Positions 41,676 to 49,481 of a stretch of DNA of 64,000 nucleotides are shown here, one piece after another (positions within the stretch are counted from its first letter, which is position 1; every line of letters begins with the position of its first letter). Source of the DNA: Pseudomonadota bacterium. Lineage in GTDB: Bacteria > Pseudomonadota > Gammaproteobacteria > Xanthomonadales > SZUA-38. The stretch lies in NCBI GenBank assembly GCA_039033415.1, contig JBCCCR010000003.1, positions 124,001 through 188,000 on the forward strand, written 5' to 3'. Both the position numbers and the translations under genes were made by a program. Under the pieces are notes generated by a model. That model saw only the letters and a list, made by a program, of their open reading frames with translations. It was not told the DNA's origin and did no database searches.

Positions 41676-43136
41676 CTAACGACGCCGACGGCTGCCGTGT
41701 CGGCGGAAGATGTCTTTACTCTCTCGAAACGCTTCCTCTGGGGCGCGAATCTTTGCCATGCGACGGCGGGCAGTCCTGGCCGCGGCGATATGATCCACAA
41801 TCGGTGCGGGGTAGTTGCCGGGAATACGGCAACCCTGCGCCACCTGCATAGACGCCGGCATGCGCCAGGGTTCGTGAATCCACTGGGCCGAGACACCTTC
41901 GAGTTCAGGGACCCAGCGGCGGATGAAGTCGCCGTTCGGATCATGCTCCATGGATTGCTTCACCGGGTTATAGATCCGAACGGAGTTGATCCCGGTAGTG
42001 CCAGACTGCATCTGCATTTGGCTGAAATGGATTCCGGCTTCATAGTCGGTGAAACACCGGGCCAGATGCAGCGCGGGCTGTCGCCAGTGCTGCCAGAGGT
42101 GGTAGGCGGAGAACGCAGCGAGCATAGCCCGCATCCGAAAGTTCAGCCACCCCGTTGCGTTGAGATACCGCATGCACGCATCGACAAACGGATAGCCGGT
42201 CAGACCTTGGCGCCAGGCCTCGAAGCGATCCGGATCGAACGCGTCTTCCCGTAGACCGTCGGTGCTGCGGGCCAGGTTCTCGAACTCGATTCGCGGCTCG
42301 CTCTCAAATTTCTGGATGAAGTGGCAGTGCCAGTGGAGGCGGCCCTCAAAGGCCTTGAGCGCCCTGGGCCAGGTCCCGCTGCGCCCCCGTGCACCCTGCT
42401 GGGCCCGCCAGGTGCGCTGCGCAAGCTCGCGCAGCGACAGACTGCCCATCGCCAGATGGGCGCTGAGCCGCGAGCAGCTGTCCTCGGCGGTTTCGGGACT
42501 GGATAGCTCCCGGTGATAGCTTTCGCCCCGCGATTCCAAAAAGCTGCGCATGAGCCTGCGTCCGTGATCGGTACCGCCGGGCTGAACTGCACAATCCTCG
42601 AGCTCGAGCTCCGGCGACCAGTCTTCCCAGCCGGCGGTCGCCTGTTCCTGCTGCCACTCAAAGTGCTCTGGCAGCGTGACCAGCGGCTGCAACATCTGTC
42701 GCTTCCAGTGCCCGGCCCAGCCATTGCGGTCTTTCAGCGGCCGAAACACCCCGAACTGGCGGTGTTCGATCAGCGGCACCTGTTGCTCGCGGCACCAGCG
42801 TCGCAGCGCGATGTCGCGCAGATCAGTCCAGCGGGTGCCGGTTTCCTCGTGCGCGTGAATCCGCAGGCTGCCGTAGCGTTGCCTCAGTGATTCGAAGACC
42901 TCAAGGGCACCTCCCACTCGCACGCAAAGCTCGCCGCCCTGCTCGCGCAGGTCAGCATCCAGCGACTTCAGGCAGCCCTTGAGGAACTCCCACTGTCGCC
43001 AAGACCGATCGGGCTGCGTCCACAGCTCCGGCTCGATGATGTAGAGGGCCAGCGTCGGGCCACGATCCAGCGCGCCGGCAAGCGCTGCATGGTCGTGTGT
43101 GCGAAGGTCCCGCTTGAACCAGACTACCTCGATCAT
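41676..43136 (-). CDS. Cryptochrome/photolyase family FAD protein
   Basis: A 486-residue protein with an N-terminal photolyase domain (VVWFKRDLRTHDHAAL) and a C-terminal FAD domain (EAWRQGLTGYPFVDACMRYL, NATGWLNFRMRAML, TTGINSVRIYNPVKQ). Light-driven repair of pyrimidine dimers is the family role. By eye, the E. coli PhrB segment NNGGWQW aligns with GIHFSQM, so the flavin-N5 asparagine and two nearby tryptophans appear replaced; this may mark a separate subgroup with a different electron path. The C-terminus is strongly basic. It is the last gene of a minus-strand set, 48 bases after the FAD oxidoreductase. Confidence 0.88.
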   Translation of the reverse strand: MIEVVWFKRDLRTHDHAALAGALDRGPTLALYIIEPELWTQPDRSWRQWEFLKGCLKSLDADLREQGGELCVRVGGALEVFESLRQRYGSLRIHAHEETGTRWTDLRDIALRRWCREQQVPLIEHRQFGVFRPLKDRNGWAGHWKRQMLQPLVTLPEHFEWQQEQATAGWEDWSPELELEDCAVQPGGTDHGRRLMRSFLESRGESYHRELSSPETAEDSCSRLSAHLAMGSLSLRELAQRTWRAQQGARGRSGTWPRALKAFEGRLHWHCHFIQKFESEPRIEFENLARSTDGLREDAFDPDRFEAWRQGLTGYPFVDACMRYLNATGWLNFRMRAMLAAFSAYHLWQHWRQPALHLARCFTDYEAGIHFSQMQMQSGTTGINSVRIYNPVKQSMEHDPNGDFIRRWVPELEGVSAQWIHEPWRMPASMQVAQGCRIPGNYPAPIVDHIAAARTARRRMAKIRAPEEAFRESKDIFRRHGSRRRR

Positions 43137-43184
43137 GGTCCGTAGCGTGCGACAGCCGCCGTCAATCGGCGGTGAACGGCGTTA

Positions 43185-44429
43185 TCAGCCGAGCATAATC
43201 CGGCTGCCCTTAGCGCCGGCGACAATCGATTCGAGATTGAGCTGCGGCAGCAGGAGGCCAAAGGTGGCACGGCTGGCGCGGCTCGCCAGCCGGGCCGCGT
43301 AGCCAACCGGCCGCCAGGGTGAATCCAGCTGAGCCATCGTGGCGAGATACACCGCCTCTTTGCCTGCCGCCAGCAGCGGGCTGGCGGCCGCTGAATTGCC
43401 TGCCACGAGCCACGTGGTGACGTCGCCAAAAGCGATCAGGGTTGGCGTACGCGATGGCCTGAAGTCTTTGAGCCGCCTGCCGCGGAGAAATCGATCCACG
43501 TTGCCGCCGGCCAGCTCCCCCATATCCATCGCGTGGTACGCCTGCTTGGCGATAGGCTCTCGCAGGGCAGCGCTGTCGCCGGCCACAAATAGTGCGTCAC
43601 TGGCCTGGCTCTGGAGCGTGTCTCGAACCGGCAGCCACCGATCGTCAGAGGTGTTCAGGGCGGCGTCACGGAGAAAGGCGGGCAGCGCGAGCCCTGCCGT
43701 CCAGATGCACAGGTCGGACTTGAGGCGCTGGCCGTTGTCGAGGACAACGGTCTTCGCATGCACCGACTCCACCGCCACGCCGTGGAGGACATCCACGCCG
43801 AAAGCCTCGCAGCGCTCGGCGGCATCATCACCAACCTGTCGAGGCTGTTGGGACAGCAGCCGATGCTCTTGCTCCAGCAGTCGAACCTTAAAGCGTTCGT
43901 TGCGGTGACGTCGCCGCAGGATCTCCCCGACAGTCTCGACGCCCGTGATGCCGCCGCCGACCACAACCACCGAGGCTGGACGTTTCCGGCGGCCCAGCCG
44001 GTCCAGAGCTGTGGCGATACGCTCCGCGTCTGCCACTCGGCGCAGTTTCATGGCGTGTTCCTCAACGCCCGGGACCCCAAAGCTGGCACCCTCACTGCCG
44101 GCGGCCACAATACAGGCGTCATAATCCCAGCACCGGCCTTCCGCGCTGATCACCTGTTGTGCATCGCTGTCGATTTGACTGACCCGCGCCTGCACAAATT
44201 CGTGGCCGTAGCGGGCAACGGCGGCACCGAAGGGCAGCTTGACGCCATCCGCGCGTTTAACGCCCGAGAGAATCTCATGGATGTTAGGGGTCCACTCAAA
44301 CTCCCCCATCGCGTCCAGCATCGTCACCCGGTAGCGGCAGGAAAGCTGGGCTGCTGCCCGCAGCCCGGCGAAATTGGCACCGACAATGACGATGCGGGGT
44401 TTGCTGGAATGGTTCTTGGAAGATGGCAT
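43185..44429 (-). CDS. NDH-2-like NAD(P)/FAD oxidoreductase
   Basis: A 414-residue flavoprotein. The FAD motif is IVIVGANFAGLRAAAQL, the NAD(P) motif VVVVGGGITGVETVGEI, and the C-terminal FAD contact LFVAGDSAAL. The pattern is that of type II NADH dehydrogenases and related ferredoxin/quinone reductases, with no disulfide active site. I start at 44429 (MPSSKNHSS) because the longer frame to 44573 is an unlikely leader overlapping the upstream gene. No strong binding site precedes it. It could supply reduced flavin or electrons to the photolyase encoded 48 bases downstream, which is inference from order only. Confidence 0.88.
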   Translation of the reverse strand: MPSSKNHSSKPRIVIVGANFAGLRAAAQLSCRYRVTMLDAMGEFEWTPNIHEILSGVKRADGVKLPFGAAVARYGHEFVQARVSQIDSDAQQVISAEGRCWDYDACIVAAGSEGASFGVPGVEEHAMKLRRVADAERIATALDRLGRRKRPASVVVVGGGITGVETVGEILRRRHRNERFKVRLLEQEHRLLSQQPRQVGDDAAERCEAFGVDVLHGVAVESVHAKTVVLDNGQRLKSDLCIWTAGLALPAFLRDAALNTSDDRWLPVRDTLQSQASDALFVAGDSAALREPIAKQAYHAMDMGELAGGNVDRFLRGRRLKDFRPSRTPTLIAFGDVTTWLVAGNSAAASPLLAAGKEAVYLATMAQLDSPWRPVGYAARLASRASRATFGLLLPQLNLESIVAGAKGSRIMLG

Positions 44430-44532
44430 GACGCGTATTTCTAACGGGTAATCCGCAAGCTTAGAACGCGGTTCTAGAGCACACACACCAAAGTGCGGCC
44501 AGTCCAAACCGCTTAGCCCAACCTTTAGAGAC

Positions 44533-45990
44533 TCAGTCTGGGAACTCGGCGCTGAGTATCGCCTCAGCCTCAATTTCGACCAGGTAAGGATCGCCGATCA
44601 GGCGCGCCTCGACCAGCGTGTTGGCGGGGCGGATCTCAGCAAAACGTTCGCCGTGAGCTCGGGCCACCGGCTCCCATTGCTCCGCGTCCGCGACAAAGAC
44701 GCGGGTGCGCACCACGTCTTCCAGCCGACCGCCCAGCGACTCGATTGCGGCCTCGATCTTATCGATGACAAAGTGGGCCTGGGCGGCAGGGTCGCCCTCG
44801 CCGATCACCTGATCACCGTGGGTGGCCGTTGTGCCCGATACCAGTATCCGATCCCCGACTCGAACCGCGCGACAGTACCCCGCCAATGGCTCCCAGGACG
44901 TGCCGCTGAAGACGCGCTGCCGGCCGGCAGCGTCCACCTCCGACGCAAAGACCTTGGGCACTTCCTCCAGGTGATCGCTCAGATCTCCCGCAGCGGTCAA
45001 AAAAGGCGGCTTGCGGTATTCGTCACCACAATTGCCCGGAATCGGTCCGAAGTGTTCCACCGCCTGCGCCAGCGCCGCCCGATCTGCGTCCGTCAGCGAG
45101 AGGGTAAAGATCTGTCGGTTTTCCGCCAGGTGATCGCCGTGGCCGAGACGCGCGCCGAGAATAACGCCGGCGACGGCCGACTGGTCGAGCATGTACCGGC
45201 TGGCCAACACCGGAACACTGACCTGATGACGTTGCGCCACGGCAACCGCGGTGCGCAGCAGATCCTGGAACGCCTGCCAACCGCCCCCGGCGTCGATAAA
45301 CCGCTTGTATTTCATCTGCGACCAGGTCGTCGGATTGGCAGGTTCCGGCTGATCCAGCCAGCGTTCGGATAGAAACCCGCCCGCCAGGGTGCCGTAGGCC
45401 AGCAGGCCCACCCCGAATTCGCTGCACACTTCGCTCATTGCGCCGGCTGCCCGCTGATCGATCAGAGAGAAACTCAGCTGATTGCTGACAATCGGCAGAC
45501 CGCTCGCCAAGGCGATGCGTAGATGCGCCGCATCAAAGTTTGTCACGCCCAGCGCACCAATGAGTCCTTCTTCCTGCAACTCTGCCAGGTAGGACAGCGC
45601 GTCGAGCCACGAGGGGTCTGGGTAATGCCAGGCGTGATACTGCAGAAGATCGAGGCGCTCGGTCTTTAGCCGCGTCAACGAACGCTCGACGGCGCGGCGC
45701 ACCTCTTCCCGGGATGTGGCGCCAGGCTTGGGTACCCATTTTGTGAGCAGCTGGGAGGCGTTACCCAACGGGTGTGTCGCGCGGAAATGCCCGGCGATGA
45801 TTTCGGCAGAACCATAATGGTCGGCCATATCAAACGTACTGAACCCGCTTTCGACGAACGGGGCCATATGATTGGCTGCCGCCTCCGGGTCGAGCGTCTG
45901 ACCGTCACGCTCAAGATCGGCGATCTGCCAAAGCCCATTGAGGACCCGCGAAATAACGAGACCCGGCGCCAGTTCGGTGGTCTCAACCAC
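44533..45990 (-). CDS. Aldo/keto reductase fused to a Rid (YjgF) domain
   Basis: A 485-residue fusion. The first ~310 residues are an aldo/keto reductase barrel with the tetrad in FDMADHYGSAE (Asp, Tyr), LLTKW (Lys) and LQYHAW (His). Residues ~360-485 are a Rid domain (ILVSGTTATHGDQVIGEGDP; IEAAIESLGGRLEDVVRTRV; YLVEIEAEAIL). Rid enzymes hydrolyse reactive imines using an arginine after the P-A motif; here it reads PANTLVEARL, with asparagine at that place, so deaminase activity is doubtful and the domain may only bind ligand. Starts with GTG, GAGG nine bases upstream. It follows the APC permease by 39 bases, so uptake and reduction of an amino-acid-derived compound is a reasonable guess. Confidence 0.92.
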   Translation of the reverse strand: MVETTELAPGLVISRVLNGLWQIADLERDGQTLDPEAAANHMAPFVESGFSTFDMADHYGSAEIIAGHFRATHPLGNASQLLTKWVPKPGATSREEVRRAVERSLTRLKTERLDLLQYHAWHYPDPSWLDALSYLAELQEEGLIGALGVTNFDAAHLRIALASGLPIVSNQLSFSLIDQRAAGAMSEVCSEFGVGLLAYGTLAGGFLSERWLDQPEPANPTTWSQMKYKRFIDAGGGWQAFQDLLRTAVAVAQRHQVSVPVLASRYMLDQSAVAGVILGARLGHGDHLAENRQIFTLSLTDADRAALAQAVEHFGPIPGNCGDEYRKPPFLTAAGDLSDHLEEVPKVFASEVDAAGRQRVFSGTSWEPLAGYCRAVRVGDRILVSGTTATHGDQVIGEGDPAAQAHFVIDKIEAAIESLGGRLEDVVRTRVFVADAEQWEPVARAHGERFAEIRPANTLVEARLIGDPYLVEIEAEAILSAEFPD

Positions 45991-46029
45991 GCTGGCTGCC
46001 CTCGAAGCTGCGATGCTCGGAAGCCATAA

Positions 46030-47544
46030 TCAGTCGGGCAGCTGCGAGAACCGGGCTCGCCAATCATCGCCGGCACGGATCTGGAGGGCTCGGCGGAAAA
46101 CGAAGACTGTGGTGCCCAGCCCCATCACCAGCAGCCAAACCCAAGTTGAGTGGAAGTACCAGACGCTTACCTCACCGCTCAGGTCCTTCCACACGTGGAT
46201 CACCAGAAAGCCGGTCAGCAGCACCGATCCGCCGATACCCACAACCTGCTGAGACAGGCGGGAGGTCAGTGCGGTGATCTCACCGGCGAGCCGGGCGTTG
46301 ACCCGGGGCAGTGTCAGCACCGTCACGCACATCAGCAGGAAGTTCACCAGCATCGCCGTCACCATGATGTCGATACCCAGGAAGAAATCGCCGGCGAAGT
46401 GGCTGCCAAGGACACCAACGCTCGCAATGACGCCGCTCAGCGCCAGAGCAACGTGCGGGGTATGAAATCGGGAATGCACCTTCGCGACGCCGCTGGGAAA
46501 GATTCCGTCCTCCGCCCAGGCGAACATGAGGCGCGACACTGCGAGCAGCATGGCCGGCAGGTCGTTGATCAGTGCGACCGCCGCGCCGGCCAGGATCGCG
46601 GCACCGAGGCCGGTTGGCAGCAGATAGGCCAGCAGGCCGGGCGCTGAAATATCGCGGGCCTGGGCCTGCTCAGCAACATACCACCAGGGGACCGCGTGAT
46701 ATACCGCGGCGGCAAACAGGAAATAAAAGGCGCCGACCGCGGTGATAGCCAGCAGGATAGCCAGCGGCAGATTGCGAGACGGCTTGCGAGCCTCGCCGCC
46801 CGCCTGAGCGATCGCGTCGAAGCCAATGAAGCTGGAAAACATCAGCGCTGCTGCCGAAAGGAAGGTCATCCAGCGCCAGGGCGCATCCGGCTCATCGCTC
46901 ATCGCCTGTCCTTCCCGCGCCAAGGCTGCGACGGAGAAGTCGCCGTGGTTAAACCAGAAACCCGCAACGATCACGATCATGCCGAGCCCGAACATGAGGA
47001 ACATCATCGGGACCAGCGTGCGCGCATAAAGCTTTACGCCCAGCACGTTGATCAACACAAAAATCCAGATAAGGCCCAGTGCGAGGCTTACTCGAACCGA
47101 GCCAAGCTGCAGCTCAGCCGCAAGGTCCGACCAGCCGAGGGCCGCGGCGATGTCCCACAAGAACGGCACAATGACATACGCGATGACGCCGATCACGATA
47201 GAAAGCCCAAACCACTGGGAGAAGCTGGCGATAAAGCCCAGATACGGACTCAAGCCGCGGCTTGCGTAGAGGTAACTGCCGCCGGGCCGCGGCATGGCGG
47301 ACGCGAGCGTGGCGTATGCAAATGCCGCAAACACCGCAGGAATGGCGGCAAAGACAAACGCTGGCAAAACGTATTGACCGATCCCCGGAACGCTGCGGTG
47401 CACCATAAACGGAACAACGTTGATCGACGCTCCCAGCATCGCGCAAATACCGGTGGCGGTCAGTCCCAGCAGACCGAGGTGTCTTTTGAGTTGGGGCATT
47501 GGGCTTCCAGCGAGGGCCGCATCAATATGCCCACTGCAAACCAT
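46030..47544 (-). CDS. APC-family amino acid permease
   Basis: A 504-residue transporter with about twelve hydrophobic helices. The APC start pattern is GLTATGICAMLGASINVVPF, then ASAMPRPGGSYLYASRGLSP and FIGFDAIAQAGGEARKPSRN, typical of the amino acid/polyamine/organocation superfamily. I place the start at 47544 (MVCSGHIDA), which has GGGAGG eight bases upstream; the ATG at 47499 is closer to the first helix but has a poorer site. Substrate not determinable. It heads a minus-strand operon with the AKR-Rid fusion (39 bases downstream), the FAD oxidoreductase and the photolyase, and diverges from the MFS gene. Confidence 0.92.
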   Translation of the reverse strand: MVCSGHIDAALAGSPMPQLKRHLGLLGLTATGICAMLGASINVVPFMVHRSVPGIGQYVLPAFVFAAIPAVFAAFAYATLASAMPRPGGSYLYASRGLSPYLGFIASFSQWFGLSIVIGVIAYVIVPFLWDIAAALGWSDLAAELQLGSVRVSLALGLIWIFVLINVLGVKLYARTLVPMMFLMFGLGMIVIVAGFWFNHGDFSVAALAREGQAMSDEPDAPWRWMTFLSAAALMFSSFIGFDAIAQAGGEARKPSRNLPLAILLAITAVGAFYFLFAAAVYHAVPWWYVAEQAQARDISAPGLLAYLLPTGLGAAILAGAAVALINDLPAMLLAVSRLMFAWAEDGIFPSGVAKVHSRFHTPHVALALSGVIASVGVLGSHFAGDFFLGIDIMVTAMLVNFLLMCVTVLTLPRVNARLAGEITALTSRLSQQVVGIGGSVLLTGFLVIHVWKDLSGEVSVWYFHSTWVWLLVMGLGTTVFVFRRALQIRAGDDWRARFSQLPD

Positions 47545-47675
47545 GAGCGCAACCTCCCGAACGGCACTATCACAAGGGCATAAGTCCCCATTGTCCCTTA
47601 CCTTTCTTGCCGGCGGCCTTCGCGAAAGATATTCGCTACTATCGACGCTGGCCTGAATAACCAAACCAAAAAATT

Positions 47676-49475
47676 ATGGCCGTCAGCCTCGTTCTGTCAG
47701 ACAGCGCCCGGATTCGTTACGTCACCGGCGCGGTCATGTATTTCGCCCAGGGGATTCCCCAGGGACTTCTTGCGATTGCCTTGCCGGCCTGGATGGCCAG
47801 CCAGGGAGCCACCGCAGCGGATGTCGGTTCCTACCTGGCGGTCATCGTGCTCCCCTGGGCGTTCAAGCTGCTGTCCGGCCCGCTGATGGATCGCTATCAG
47901 CTGCCCAGCATGGGGCGACGAAAGCCCTGGGTGCTGGCCGCGCAGCTCGGCTTGACGGTTTCGCTGCTCGGACTGATGCTCATCGAGAATCCTGCGGAGC
48001 AGGTTGGACTGCTGATGGTGCTCGGTGTTCTGATCAACACGTTTGCCGCCACTCAAGACGTCGCCGTCGACGGCATGTGCATCGACCTGACGCCGGTGCG
48101 CGAGCAGGGCCGGCTCAACGCGTTTATGAGTTTCGGGAAGGCCGCCGGCTGGAGCGCGACTGCTGCGGTGAGCGGCGTTCTGCTGGCAACTTTCGGGATG
48201 AAAGTGACGGCCATCGCGGCGGCTTCCCTGGCCGGCCTGCTGGCGCTCGCGTTTGTGCTGGTGACCGAGCGCCCCGGGGAACGCAGGCTGCCGTGGTCCC
48301 GGGGCAAGGCCGCGACCGGTCAGCCGCCGGAAGGCTCGTTTGGCACCGTTTTCAAAGCCCTCAACCAGGTGCTCTGGAGCCGAGCCAGTCTGGTGGTCAT
48401 GGTCATCATGTTCGTTGACGGGCTGGTGACCGGCTACGGCCAGGCGCTGATGCCTTTTGCGGCGGTCAACCTTTTTGGATACACGACGCCCGAGTGGTCT
48501 CAGCTGGTGGCGATGATGGGGCTGGTCGGCGCTGCGATTGCGCTGACGCTCGGTCCGCTCGTCGATCGATTCGGCGCCAAGCGAATGCTGATTCTGACGG
48601 TGTCGCTGGTTGCCATCCACGCATTTTTGATCGCCCAGACTCAGCAATTGTGGGAGGACAGCACCTACGTCCGGGTGATGCTGTCGCTCTGGATCATCTT
48701 GATTCCCGTAGTCATGGTCTGCGTTATCGCGCTCGCGATGGCGCTCTGCTCCAGCAGCATCTCAGCAACGCAGTTTGCAATCTATATGTCGGTGGCCAAC
48801 CTGGGACACTCGGCCGGCTCAAAGGTGTACGGCATGCTGGCGGAGAGGGCAAGCTACGTTGAGAGCTATACCTTTTTGGGCGCGTTTGTGGTCCTGATGA
48901 TCATTACTCTGCTCTTTCATCGCGCGCCATCGCTGGAGGCGGAAAGCGAAGATCAGCCGATCCGCAGATCAACGGGATCCCGCTACACGGTTGGCTTAGG
49001 AGGGAGTGAGGCCGGCCTGTTTCTCTCCGGAGCCATGCGCTGTCCCAAATGCCGGGCCGACATGGACGCCCTGCTGGTCAACGGCGTCGAGATCGATCGC
49101 TGCAGTCAATGTCAGGGGCTTTGGTTTGACGCGGGTGAGGTAGAGCGGCTGCGCGACGCAGGCGTCGCGGACGCCATCGATCTAGGCGAGGCCGACCAAG
49201 GTCGAAAAACCAATGTTATCGACCGCTATGACTGCCCCCGCTGTAGTGGCGAGATGATTCGGATGGTGGACCCCGACCAGCGTCACATCTGGTTTGAGCA
49301 GTGCAGCGTCTGCACCGGATCCTTTTTTGACGCGGGTGAGTTTCGCGACCTGGCGACCTGGCGACAAAAAACCTCTCCGACCTGGTTAAGGGGCTCTTTG
49401 CGCCCGAGCGCAAATAGCTGGCCGTCTCTACCGCTCTGCGCGCCGGTACGCCCGGCGGAATGGTCTTTTGCTTGA
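47676..49475 (+). CDS. AmpG-like MFS transporter fused to twin zf-TFIIB domains, C-terminus frameshifted
   Basis: Residues ~1-430 form a 12-helix MFS permease of the AmpG type (YFAQGIPQGLLAIALPAW; DVAVDGMCIDL). After a polar linker, residues ~454-565 hold two zf-TFIIB zinc ribbons (MRCPKCRADMDALL...DRCSQC; YDCPRCSGEMIRM...EQCSVC, each followed by G-x-[WF]-F-D-A-G-E). The last ~30 residues are out of frame: an exact 8-base duplication at 49347-49362 shifts reading. Removing one copy gives FRDLATKNLSDLVKGLFAP then ERK and a TAG at 49415, the usual ending of such domains. An internal ATG at 49035 has GGAG close by, so the ribbon part may once have been a separate gene. Cargo unknown. Confidence 0.85.
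   Translation: MAVSLVLSDSARIRYVTGAVMYFAQGIPQGLLAIALPAWMASQGATAADVGSYLAVIVLPWAFKLLSGPLMDRYQLPSMGRRKPWVLAAQLGLTVSLLGLMLIENPAEQVGLLMVLGVLINTFAATQDVAVDGMCIDLTPVREQGRLNAFMSFGKAAGWSATAAVSGVLLATFGMKVTAIAAASLAGLLALAFVLVTERPGERRLPWSRGKAATGQPPEGSFGTVFKALNQVLWSRASLVVMVIMFVDGLVTGYGQALMPFAAVNLFGYTTPEWSQLVAMMGLVGAAIALTLGPLVDRFGAKRMLILTVSLVAIHAFLIAQTQQLWEDSTYVRVMLSLWIILIPVVMVCVIALAMALCSSSISATQFAIYMSVANLGHSAGSKVYGMLAERASYVESYTFLGAFVVLMIITLLFHRAPSLEAESEDQPIRRSTGSRYTVGLGGSEAGLFLSGAMRCPKCRADMDALLVNGVEIDRCSQCQGLWFDAGEVERLRDAGVADAIDLGEADQGRKTNVIDRYDCPRCSGEMIRMVDPDQRHIWFEQCSVCTGSFFDAGEFRDLATWRQKTSPTWLRGSLRPSANSWPSLPLCAPVRPAEWSFA
49347..49362. repeat. 8-bp tandem duplication causing a frameshift
   Basis: GACCTGGC is present twice in direct succession, followed by GAC. 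The extra 8 bases shift the frame of the zinc-ribbon end and move the stop from 49415-49417 to 49473-49475. It could be a real slippage mutation or an assembly error. Confidence 0.85.
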
Positions 49476-49481
49476 GCAGAG

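Noticed and set aside
46696-47583. A 295-codon plus-strand open frame
   Set aside because: It lies opposite the well-supported APC permease, is rich in R/H/Q and matches no family; it is a shadow of GC-rich codon use.
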